Source: Oscillospiraceae bacterium (GTDB lineage Bacteria; Bacillota; Clostridia; Oscillospirales; Oscillospiraceae). From it: 64,000 nucleotides of DNA. A model generated the notes under the pieces. That model ran no database searches. It was not told the origin of the DNA and was given only the letters and a program-made list of their open reading frames with translations. The stretch spans positions 26,634-90,633 of the forward strand of contig JAFWGE010000029.1 in assembly GCA_017512485.1 (NCBI GenBank), in the 5' to 3' direction. Shown here one piece after another: positions 1-7,112 of the stretch; the stretch's first letter is position 1; each line of letters opens with the position of its first letter. Both the position numbers and the translations under genes were made by a program.

Positions 1-2
1 AC

Positions 3-728
3 ACTTACTACCGCTGCCTGGGGCAGACCGTCCCGGACAGGACGATGAACAGATGCGAAGAACTCCTGGGCCGGAGACTGAGCGGTGAACCGGTGGCATA
101 TATTACCGGGAAATGGGAGTTCTTCGGTCTGGAGCTTATAGTTGACAGAAGGGTCCTGATCCCCAGGATCGATACCGAGATACTGGCAGAAGAAGCCATC
201 AGGCTGGCTGCGCCCGGTGTCCGTATACTGGATATGTGCTGCGGCAGTGGATGCGTAGGTATAGCGGCCGCGGTCAATCTGCCCGGATCCCGGGCGGTCC
301 TTGCCGATATTTCCCGCGAAGCCCTTTCCGTCGCCGGTGAAAACATAGCCCTGTTGGGCCTTGAAGACAAAGTGAGTACCGCGCTCGCGGACTCCCTTGG
401 GGAGTATGATCCATCGTTGGGGAAGTTCGATATGATTGTGTGCAACCCACCGTATATCCGCACGGATGAAGCACCCCGGTTGGACGCATCCGTCAAAGAC
501 TATGAACCGGGTATCGCACTGTTTGGCGGAGCCGACGGGCTGGATCACTACAGGAGCATCTGTTCAAACTGGACCGGGGCGCTGTTTCCGGGGGGGTATA
601 TTCTTTTTGAGTGCGGAGCCGGACAGGCCAGGAGCGTTGAACAGATTATGAGGGAGAACGGTCTGAAGGTAAAAAGCACGGTAAAGGATACTTCCGGTGT
701 GGAAAGAGTTGCAGTCGGACAAAAATGA
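3..728 (+). CDS. prmC: Peptide chain release factor N5-glutamine methyltransferase, 5' end outside the window
   Basis: PrmC (HemK) methylates the glutamine of the GGQ motif in release factors RF1 and RF2, using S-adenosylmethionine. The reading frame is open from the left edge of the window, so most of the N-terminal helical domain is missing; the ATG at 45 is internal. Visible family features are the GEPVAYITGKWEFFGL and LIPRIDTE segments that begin the methyltransferase domain, the SAM-binding stretch DMCCGSGCVG, and the catalytic NPPYI motif that holds the target glutamine. The C-terminus looks complete. In many Firmicutes prmC follows prfA, which would lie just left of this window. recA starts 55 bases downstream. 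The product is clear; only the true start is unknown. Confidence 0.93.
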   Translation, partial: TYYRCLGQTVPDRTMNRCEELLGRRLSGEPVAYITGKWEFFGLELIVDRRVLIPRIDTEILAEEAIRLAAPGVRILDMCCGSGCVGIAAAVNLPGSRAVLADISREALSVAGENIALLGLEDKVSTALADSLGEYDPSLGKFDMIVCNPPYIRTDEAPRLDASVKDYEPGIALFGGADGLDHYRSICSNWTGALFPGGYILFECGAGQARSVEQIMRENGLKVKSTVKDTSGVERVAVGQK

Positions 729-742
729 CCGTTAAGATGAAG

Positions 743-762
743 TATCATATCTTAATATGATA
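743..762. repeat. Inverted repeat in the prmC-recA gap
   Basis: TATCATAT (743-750) and ATATGATA (755-762) form a perfect 8-bp dyad around CTTA, just upstream of the recA ribosome binding site AAAGGA. It could be an operator or a weak hairpin. It does not resemble the Firmicute LexA box GAAC-N4-GTTC, and no such box is seen in this gap. Confidence 0.45.
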
Positions 763-783
763 ATATGAAAGGAAGATATTAAT

Positions 784-1890
784 ATGGCCGATAAAAAGAA
801 GACTATCCAGCCTGCGGCCCCAGCCGAGGACAGGAAGAAGGCATTGGAGACGGCGCTTGCCCAGATAGAGAAGGATTACGGAAAAGGATCTATAATGCGG
901 CTGGGCGAGAATATGGGCATGACAGTTGAGGCCATATCCACGGGCTCGCTGTCGCTGGACCTGGCACTGGGTATCGGGGGTGTACCAAAAGGCAGAATAA
1001 TAGAGATATACGGACCCGAATCTTCCGGTAAAACGACTCTGGCCCTGCATATCCTTGCTGAGGCTCAGAAAAAGGGCGGAGAGGTGGCGTTCATAGACGC
1101 TGAGCACGCTCTTGATCCGGTGTACGCGAAAGCCCTGGGGGTCGACATAGATACTGTGCTCATTTCCCAGCCGGACACCGGCGAACAGGCTCTGGAGATA
1201 ACCGAGATGCTGGTGCGTTCCGGGGCCATAGACGTGGTCGTGGTGGACTCCGTGGCCGCGCTGGTTCCCAGAGCGGAAATAGAGGGAGAGATGGGAGATT
1301 CCTTTGTGGGTCTTCAGGCGAGGCTCATGAGCCAGGCACTGAGGAAACTGGCAGGGTCCATAGCAAAAACAAACTGTATAGTAATATTCATAAACCAGAT
1401 ACGCGATAAGATCGGCGTGATGTACGGGAGTAGCGAGACCACCACCGGCGGCCGCGCGCTGAAGTTTTACGCCAGCGTACGCATAGATATCCGCAAAACA
1501 GAGACACTCCGCAGCAGCGACGAGGTGACAGGCAGCCGTACCCGCGCCAGAGTGGTAAAAAACAAGGTCGCTCCGCCTTTCCGGGAGGGAGAATTCGATA
1601 TAATGTACGGCGAGGGGATATCCCAGACGGGCGAACTGATTGACCTGGGCGTCAAACTGGACTTGGTACAGAAGAGCGGTTCCTGGTTTTCCATAGGCGA
1701 TACGCGTATTGCCCAGGGACGGGACAAGGCGAAGCAGTATCTCAAGGATAATCCGGAAGTGGCGCAGAAACTGCGAGAGGATATAATGGCCAACGCCGAG
1801 AAACTTATGAGCAATCAGTCACGTATCGCCGCCAGAGCGGCAGGCAGGACGGTATCCGTAAACGTGTCCGCCGATGATTTCGATGGCTAA
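784..1890 (+). CDS. recA: Recombinase RecA
   Basis: RecA forms ATP-dependent filaments on single-stranded DNA, catalyses strand exchange and triggers LexA and phage repressor self-cleavage. The 368-residue protein is of normal length. Walker A is GPESSGKTT at about residues 77-85, and [10 protein letters not shown] is the Walker B strand. The DNA-binding loops include [21 protein letters not shown] and the [21 protein letters not shown] stretch (given here in parts: NQIRDKIG, then GSSETTTGG). The start is the ATG at 784 behind AAAGGA. The last 8 bases overlap the favoured recX start, which suggests coupled translation. No intein is present. Confidence 0.98.
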   Translation: MADKKKTIQPAAPAEDRKKALETALAQIEKDYGKGSIMRLGENMGMTVEAISTGSLSLDLALGIGGVPKGRIIEIYGPESSGKTTLALHILAEAQKKGGEVAFIDAEHALDPVYAKALGVDIDTVLISQPDTGEQALEITEMLVRSGAIDVVVVDSVAALVPRAEIEGEMGDSFVGLQARLMSQALRKLAGSIAKTNCIVIFINQIRDKIGVMYGSSETTTGGRALKFYASVRIDIRKTETLRSSDEVTGSRTRARVVKNKVAPPFREGEFDIMYGEGISQTGELIDLGVKLDLVQKSGSWFSIGDTRIAQGRDKAKQYLKDNPEVAQKLREDIMANAEKLMSNQSRIAARAAGRTVSVNVSADDFDG

Positions 1891-2500
1891 GATACTGAGC
1901 GTAGTAAAAAGGACCGTAAATACGGCCCTGGTCCGATATGAAGGGGGCAGCATGGAGCTGCCCCTGCAGACTGTACGGCTGGAAGGGTTGCGAGCGGGTG
2001 AGGAAGTGGACAGTTCCCGCCTGGAAATGATAAAAAGCTCCTCAAGGGGGAGCCTTGCCATGGCTAAGGCTGCGGGATATGTTTCATCCAGAGCCATGTC
2101 GAAAAAGGAACTGGAGCAAAAACTCCTCCGCATGGGGGAGACACAGCAGAACGCCAGGGACGCGGCGGATCGGATGGAAGAACTGGGAGCTATAGACGAG
2201 GAAGACTATGCCTTGAGTATCGTCCGGTCATACAGCGCCAGGGGCTATGGGCCCGGCCGCGTGAAGGAGGAGCTGCACAGGAGAGGCATCCCGCGTGACC
2301 TGTGGGACAGCTGCCTTGAGAGCCTGCCGGACACCGGGGAGCTTGTTGACAGGTACCTCAGAAAGCACCTGGCGGACGCCACAGACAGCAAACAGGTAAA
2401 AAAGGCTGCGGACGCACTGTACAGACGCGGTTTTTCGTGGGAAGATATCAGGAGCGGCTTGACGAGGGCCGCGGAAGACGTATTTTGGGAGGACGAGTAA
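1883..2500 (+). CDS. recX: Recombination regulator RecX
   Basis: RecX binds RecA filaments and limits their activity. The protein is about 205 residues, alpha-helical and charged, with the family's three-helix repeats: [28 protein letters not shown] and the C-terminal [13 protein letters not shown] are recognisable. The gene overlaps the end of recA, the usual arrangement. Two in-frame starts are possible: ATG at 1874 (adding MIS) and ATG at 1883, giving MAKILSVV. Neither has a clear ribosome binding site, so translation is probably coupled to recA. The stop codon TAA shares its last base with the rimO start. Confidence 0.88.
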   Translation: MAKILSVVKRTVNTALVRYEGGSMELPLQTVRLEGLRAGEEVDSSRLEMIKSSSRGSLAMAKAAGYVSSRAMSKKELEQKLLRMGETQQNARDAADRMEELGAIDEEDYALSIVRSYSARGYGPGRVKEELHRRGIPRDLWDSCLESLPDTGELVDRYLRKHLADATDSKQVKKAADALYRRGFSWEDIRSGLTRAAEDVFWEDE

Positions 2501-3819
2501 TGGCCTCGGCGGCGCTTATCTCACTGGGATGTGAGAAGAACCTTGTTAACAGCGAACAAATGCTATGGATGCTCAGCGAGGCGGGCTTCGAGATATGTCA
2601 GCCTGAAAATGCGGACGTGGTGATAGTGAATACCTGCGGCTTTATCGACTCGGCGAAATCCGAGGCTATAGACAACATCCTGGCACTGGACGCCATGAGA
2701 AAAAAAGGCTGCGGTTTTAAAATTATCGTAACGGGATGTCTCGCACAGAGATATCCCGACGAGATATTTTCCGAACTGCCGGAGGTTGACGGCATAGTCG
2801 GCTGCGGCAGCTTTGACAGCATAGTAGAGGCAGCCCGCGCCGCGCTTGACGGGGAGCGCCCGTGCTATATGGGCAGCCTGTCCGCACCTGTTTCGGAGAC
2901 CCCAAGGCTTGTTACCACGCCGCGGTGGTATTCATATCTGCGCATAGCCGAGGGCTGTGACAACTACTGCGCATACTGCGTAATACCTTATCTCAGAGGC
3001 CCTTACCGCAGCAGGAAGATGGAGGACATACTGAATGAGGCACGCTCGCTTGCGCAGAGTGGCACAAAGGAGCTTATAGTTATAGCCCAGGACGTCACTC
3101 GCTATGGGAAAGATCTCACCGGAGGGGAGGATCTCCCTGCTCTGCTTGAAAAACTTTGTGAAATTGAGGGCATAGAGTGGATAAGGCTTCATTATCTTTA
3201 TCCGGATGAGTTCACGCCGCGGCTGCTGGATGTAATGGCCGGACAGCAAAAGATCCTCCCGTATTTTGATATTCCCCTGCAGCATATAAACGATACGATA
3301 CTCAAACGCATGAACAGGCGCTCTTCCAAGACCCAGATAGAGACCCTCCTCCGCACAATACGCCAAAAGCTGCCTGAAGCGGTGATCAGGACTTCCATTA
3401 TATGCGGCCTTCCCGGCGAGAGCGAGATGGAATTTGAGGAACTCTGTGATTTTTTGAAGGAGTTCAGGCTGCAGAGGGCAGGGTTTTTCGTCTTCTCCCC
3501 GGAGGAAGGTACGCCTGCGGCAGAGATGCCGGATCAGGTACCAAGGGAGACGGCCGAGGAAAGAGTGTCCATATTGCAGCAGCTTCAGGACGGTATTATG
3601 GTCCATTACAACGAGAGCCGCGTGGGGAGCGTGATGCGGGTCATCTGTGACGGATATGACGAAGACAGAGGGGAGTATTACGGCCGCACCGCCGCAGATT
3701 CGCCCACTGTGGACGAACAGGTATACTTCACATCGGAAGAACCTGTACAGCCCGGGGATATTATTGATTTCAGGGCAGAATACCTGAGGGACGGCGAGTT
3801 GGCAGGGACCAGAGTATAA
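2500..3819 (+). CDS. rimO: Ribosomal protein S12 methylthiotransferase RimO
   Basis: RimO is a radical-SAM enzyme that adds a methylthio group to a conserved aspartate of ribosomal protein S12. The 439-residue protein has the three parts of the family. First is the N-terminal UPF0004 domain, with iron-sulfur ligands at about C11, C46 and C80. Second is the radical-SAM core with CDNYCAYC (C153, C157, C160). Third is a C-terminal TRAM domain. The start [14 protein letters not shown] is at 2500, where ATG overlaps the recX stop (TAATG) and GGGAGGA lies upstream. An earlier in-frame ATG at 2437 lies inside recX and lacks the family N-terminus. RimO is preferred over MiaB because of the LISLGCEKNLVNSE opening. 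Confidence 0.95.
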   Translation: MASAALISLGCEKNLVNSEQMLWMLSEAGFEICQPENADVVIVNTCGFIDSAKSEAIDNILALDAMRKKGCGFKIIVTGCLAQRYPDEIFSELPEVDGIVGCGSFDSIVEAARAALDGERPCYMGSLSAPVSETPRLVTTPRWYSYLRIAEGCDNYCAYCVIPYLRGPYRSRKMEDILNEARSLAQSGTKELIVIAQDVTRYGKDLTGGEDLPALLEKLCEIEGIEWIRLHYLYPDEFTPRLLDVMAGQQKILPYFDIPLQHINDTILKRMNRRSSKTQIETLLRTIRQKLPEAVIRTSIICGLPGESEMEFEELCDFLKEFRLQRAGFFVFSPEEGTPAAEMPDQVPRETAEERVSILQQLQDGIMVHYNESRVGSVMRVICDGYDEDRGEYYGRTAADSPTVDEQVYFTSEEPVQPGDIIDFRAEYLRDGELAGTRV

Positions 3820-3840
3820 AACCACACAGTATGAAACAGA

Positions 3841-3880
3841 AACCGTGCGGCGTATCGAAAGCGCGATACGCCGCACGGTT
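3841..3880. terminator. Terminator between rimO and the convergent lipoprotein gene
   Basis: A perfect 17-bp stem (3841-3857 with 3864-3880) has a 6-base loop. It is followed by ATTT on the plus side and a broken T-rich stretch on the minus side, so it probably serves both converging genes. Confidence 0.85.
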
Positions 3881-3966
3881 ATTTAATGCTGCCCGTTGGT
3901 CCTGGTTATATTGAAATAAAGTCAATTACACGGAAAGTCGTTTCATTCGATGACTCAGACGGGCTT

Positions 3967-5271
3967 TTACCACCCGTAGTTTTGCCCCCCGGACATGTAG
4001 ATCTCCATGGTATCGAACTCCTCATACGAGTCCAGCTGGGCGGAGATCGTCTGGCCGGGAGGTATGATGTTGTCGTCGTTTGTACAGTATGTATAGTCAG
4101 TATCGACCAGTTTTCCGTCCATAAAGAACAATGCGGTCAGTTCAACGAACTCGGCGTCTATTTCGCCGTTGTTTGTGACCTTTACCACGGCGCCGCCTTT
4201 TATGTCGGTGCGTTCTATAGAAAGATCCTGCATGACCGGAATGTAATAGGTCTCCCGTACCGAGAAGACCGAATCGTAACTGGATACCTCGGCGTCCGTT
4301 TCAAAAGCTTCGTAAAAAAGCGCGACGCAGCCGGGGGCAAGGGCGCTCAGAGTTCCGTCGGCCGAGCTGACAACGTTCCCGTCGGCGTCGTAAGCCACTG
4401 TGTTCGTGGATACGTCCACGGCGACGTTGCCATCGTTCCTTACTACATAGTAGTGACGCGTATACCAGCCAAAACTGTCGGGGAGTGTGTACTCAGCAAC
4501 GACCGTAACGCTGTCCGGATCGATCTCTGTTTCGGAACTGTCTTCGTAATCGTCGTATTCGTAGTCGCCAATGGCGGCGATACTTTCAAAGTACGCCTCG
4601 AGGTCGCCGGAATCGGCAGATTCGACTGCGTCCCCGGTGGAGTCGTTAATAAAATCCACGTGGATGTTGTCCACTGTTCTGCCGCTGAAAGTGTTGTACA
4701 TACCTCCGAAGGTGTAAAACTCCATAATCATAAAGGAATCCATCAGACCGAGTTCCTCACTGTCCGTTTTTACAGTGAAGCTGGTATAATCATCGTTTGC
4801 CTGGATATCGGTAAATGAGCAGTATTCGCTCTTTATCAGCTCGTCGAACGCTTCGCTTATTGTGGAGGAGAGCATCTCAAGTACGTCTTCCTGCTGCCCT
4901 TTTGTCATGACTATGGTAAAACTTCCGTCAGAGTTCTTCGTGAGTGAAGTAAAAGGATGGTCGCCGTTCACATCCTCATCGTCAATGTCAAATGCGTCCG
5001 CCATTGCGGGGGAGATCACGATCTCGACATGATTATCATCCCCGGCGTCGTTGACGCCTGAGTTTTCACTTCCCGAACCGCTGTCGACGCCGCTGTTATC
5101 GGGTTCATTGCTCTTTTCATCGCCCGTACTCCCGGTATTGGATTTTGAAGCAGATGTGTCCAGGGACAGGGGCTCCTTGCCGCCGTCTGTTGAGGGCGAA
5201 GTCTTTGCGCAGGCGCTGAGCAGGAAAAGTACCGCGAGGATCATGGAAATGACGGATACGGCTCTTTTCAT
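3967..5271 (-). CDS. Secreted lipoprotein of unknown function
   Basis: The 434-residue protein starts with a lipoprotein signal peptide, MKRAVSVISM then ILAVLFLLSAC, with the lipobox Cys at residue 21. A low-complexity tether rich in Ser, Gly, Asp and Asn follows (about residues 25-80). The mature part is very acidic and predicted to be membrane-anchored on the outer face. The last third alternates strands and contains NNGEIDAEFVELTALFF, a pattern like FxLYD or other extracellular beta-sandwich domains; this is a loose resemblance only. It stands alone, with its own promoter and TAAGGAGG ribosome binding site, divergent from the cysS T-box unit. I do not recognise the family. Confidence 0.85.
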   Translation of the reverse strand: MKRAVSVISMILAVLFLLSACAKTSPSTDGGKEPLSLDTSASKSNTGSTGDEKSNEPDNSGVDSGSGSENSGVNDAGDDNHVEIVISPAMADAFDIDDEDVNGDHPFTSLTKNSDGSFTIVMTKGQQEDVLEMLSSTISEAFDELIKSEYCSFTDIQANDDYTSFTVKTDSEELGLMDSFMIMEFYTFGGMYNTFSGRTVDNIHVDFINDSTGDAVESADSGDLEAYFESIAAIGDYEYDDYEDSSETEIDPDSVTVVAEYTLPDSFGWYTRHYYVVRNDGNVAVDVSTNTVAYDADGNVVSSADGTLSALAPGCVALFYEAFETDAEVSSYDSVFSVRETYYIPVMQDLSIERTDIKGGAVVKVTNNGEIDAEFVELTALFFMDGKLVDTDYTYCTNDDNIIPPGQTISAQLDSYEEFDTMEIYMSGGQNYGW

Positions 5272-5312
5272 GATTTGTACCTCCTTATCGGCAACTTGTT
5301 GTTTATGACTGA

Positions 5313-5340
5313 ATTATACACTTTAAGAGTTGTTTTTCAA
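5313..5340 (-). promoter_or_regulatory. Sigma-A promoter of the lipoprotein gene
   Basis: Read on the minus strand: TTGAAA (5340-5335), 16-base spacer, TATAAT (5318-5313). It lies 42 bases from the start codon and faces away from the cysS promoter. Confidence 0.7.
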
Positions 5341-5387
5341 CCCTGTATACAGCTGACGCTGCCGGTGCCGTTATGTTCCCGGATTTC

Positions 5388-5416
5388 TTGACAAAAACGA
5401 TACTCCATGATAAAAT
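5388..5416 (+). promoter_or_regulatory. Sigma-A promoter of the cysS T-box transcript
   Basis: TTGACA (5388-5393), 17-base spacer, TAAAAT (5411-5416), directly upstream of the T-box leader. Confidence 0.8.
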
Positions 5417-5422
5417 ATCGCG

Positions 5423-5662
5423 GCTATGAAGGAGAAAAGTATCCGTCATCTCCCGCACAGAGAGAGCCCGCCGTCGGCTGAGAACGGGCTTGCAAAGGCG
5501 AAGGCGGTGAAGTGCGTCCCCGGAGCAAGGCGGAGGAAATGCCGTCCGTGAGGCCGCGTCAGGGCCGGTACCCGGTAATGGCCGGGGCAGAGCGATAAAA
5601 GAGAGTGGAACCGCGAGCCGTTTTCGACCCGCCTCTCAGCGTATGAGGGGCGGGTTTTGTTT
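5423..5662 (+). ncRNA. T-box riboswitch, cysteine-specific, upstream of cysS
   Basis: T-box leaders bind a matching tRNA and let transcription continue when it is uncharged. The start AAGGAGAAAAGTA resembles the 5' side of Stem I. A distal Stem I hairpin follows (about 5462-5490). The specifier loop reads GAAG-TGC with TGC (Cys) at 5513-5515. The conserved T-box GAGTGGAACCGCG is at 5603-5615. The terminator pairs 5627-5638 with 5644-5655 and runs into TTTTGTTT. The bulge base in UGGA would pair with discriminator U73, the base found in tRNA-Cys, which agrees with the specifier. It controls cysS and probably the polA-rimI-tsaD genes behind it. Confidence 0.93.
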
Positions 5663-5714
5663 GTTCCGGTCCTCACGGCACAGGAAAAACAGAAATAATT
5701 ATGGAGGAGTTTTT

Positions 5715-7112
5715 ATGAGGCTGTTCAATACTTATTCCGGCAAAAAAGAGGAGTTTGTACCAATTAATCCCGGAGAGGTGCGCATGTATACCTGCGGTCC
5801 CACGGTGTACAACTATATCCACGTGGGCAACGCGAGACCCATGATAATGTTTGACGTTCTGCGCAGGTACCTGATATATAAAGGCTATAAGGTAACATTT
5901 GTACAAAACTTCACTGACGTGGACGACAAAATAATCCGTCGCGCCAACGAGGAGGGCATATCCTGCGAGGAAGTGGCAGAGAAGTACATTGAAGAATACT
6001 TTAAAGACGCCGACGCGCTGGGGGTCAGAAGGGCGGATATCCATCCGAAGGCTACGGAGAACATCCCCCAGATAATAGATATGGTAAGTACCCTTGTGGA
6101 CAAGGGATTCGCGTATGTTGCAGGGCAGGACGTGTATTTCAGGACAAGGGCTTTCAAAAATTACGGAAACCTGTCCCATCAACCGCTGGATGAGCTTGAA
6201 GCAGGCGCAAGGGTGGAGGTGAACGATATAAAAGAGTCCCCCATGGACTTCGCTCTTTGGAAGGGTTCCAAACCCGGTGAACCGAGCTGGGAATCTCCCT
6301 GGGGGCCGGGAAGGCCCGGCTGGCACATAGAGTGCTCCGCGATGTCCAATCGTTATCTGGGTAAGACAATAGACATACACTGCGGGGGACAGGACCTCAT
6401 ATTCCCTCACCATGAAAATGAGATCGCTCAGAGTGAGTGCGCCAACGGCTGCAAGTTTGTGAATTATTGGCTTCACAACGGGTTCCTGAATATAGACAAC
6501 AAGAAGATGTCCAAGTCCCTCAATAACTTTTTCACAGTTCGTGAAGCCGCGGAGAAGTTCGGGTATGAGGCGTTGAGGTATTTCATGCTTTCAGCCGCGT
6601 ACAGGAGCCCTCTGAATTATTCGGCGGACAGCCTGACCCAGGCAGGCGCGGCACTGGAGAGGCTTTATACCCTGAAAAAGACCGTTTCTTTCCTGAAGGA
6701 GAACGGTGAAGAGGGACCCATGTCTCCCGCTGAGGAGAAATGCCTGGAGGAACTTGGCGCGTACCGGCAGGCTTTTGAGGACGCCATGGAAGACGACATG
6801 AATACAGCGGACGCCCTCAGCGCGGTGTTCGACATGGTGCGCAGAATCAATACCGCCCTGGCCGGACGTCCTACGAAACTGTTCGCGGGAGAATGCCTTA
6901 AAAGATTCCTGGAACTGACAGACGTCCTGGGGCTGCTTTATAATGACAGTGAAGAGTCCCTGGACGAAAAGGTGGAAAAACTCATTGCAGACAGACAGGC
7001 TGCAAGAAAGAGCAGGGATTTTGCCCTGGCAGACCGGATAAGGGATGAACTTAAGGAGATGGGCATAATCCTTGAGGATACACCACAGGGCGTGAAATGG
7101 AGAAAGGCATGA
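5715..7112 (+). CDS. cysS: Cysteinyl-tRNA synthetase
   Basis: CysRS is a class I synthetase that charges tRNA-Cys in the cytoplasm. The protein has 465 residues. The HIGH-type motif is HVGNARP (about residues 37-43) and the KMSKS loop is intact in DNKKMSKSLNNF. Zinc ligands are expected at the Cys of MYTCGPTVYNY, the Cys of HIECSAMS and the HHE of FPHHENEIAQSE. The C-terminal DALR and anticodon-binding helices are present. The start at 5715 has GGAGGAG five bases upstream; an upstream in-frame extension overlaps the T-box terminator and is rejected. Expression should rise on cysteine starvation through the T-box. The stop overlaps polA by four bases (ATGA). Confidence 0.97.
   Translation: MRLFNTYSGKKEEFVPINPGEVRMYTCGPTVYNYIHVGNARPMIMFDVLRRYLIYKGYKVTFVQNFTDVDDKIIRRANEEGISCEEVAEKYIEEYFKDADALGVRRADIHPKATENIPQIIDMVSTLVDKGFAYVAGQDVYFRTRAFKNYGNLSHQPLDELEAGARVEVNDIKESPMDFALWKGSKPGEPSWESPWGPGRPGWHIECSAMSNRYLGKTIDIHCGGQDLIFPHHENEIAQSECANGCKFVNYWLHNGFLNIDNKKMSKSLNNFFTVREAAEKFGYEALRYFMLSAAYRSPLNYSADSLTQAGAALERLYTLKKTVSFLKENGEEGPMSPAEEKCLEELGAYRQAFEDAMEDDMNTADALSAVFDMVRRINTALAGRPTKLFAGECLKRFLELTDVLGLLYNDSEESLDEKVEKLIADRQAARKSRDFALADRIRDELKEMGIILEDTPQGVKWRKA

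Noticed and set aside
3886-4818. Plus-strand open frame opposite the lipoprotein
   Set aside because: The lipoprotein has a promoter, ribosome binding site, signal peptide and lipobox; the opposite frame has none.
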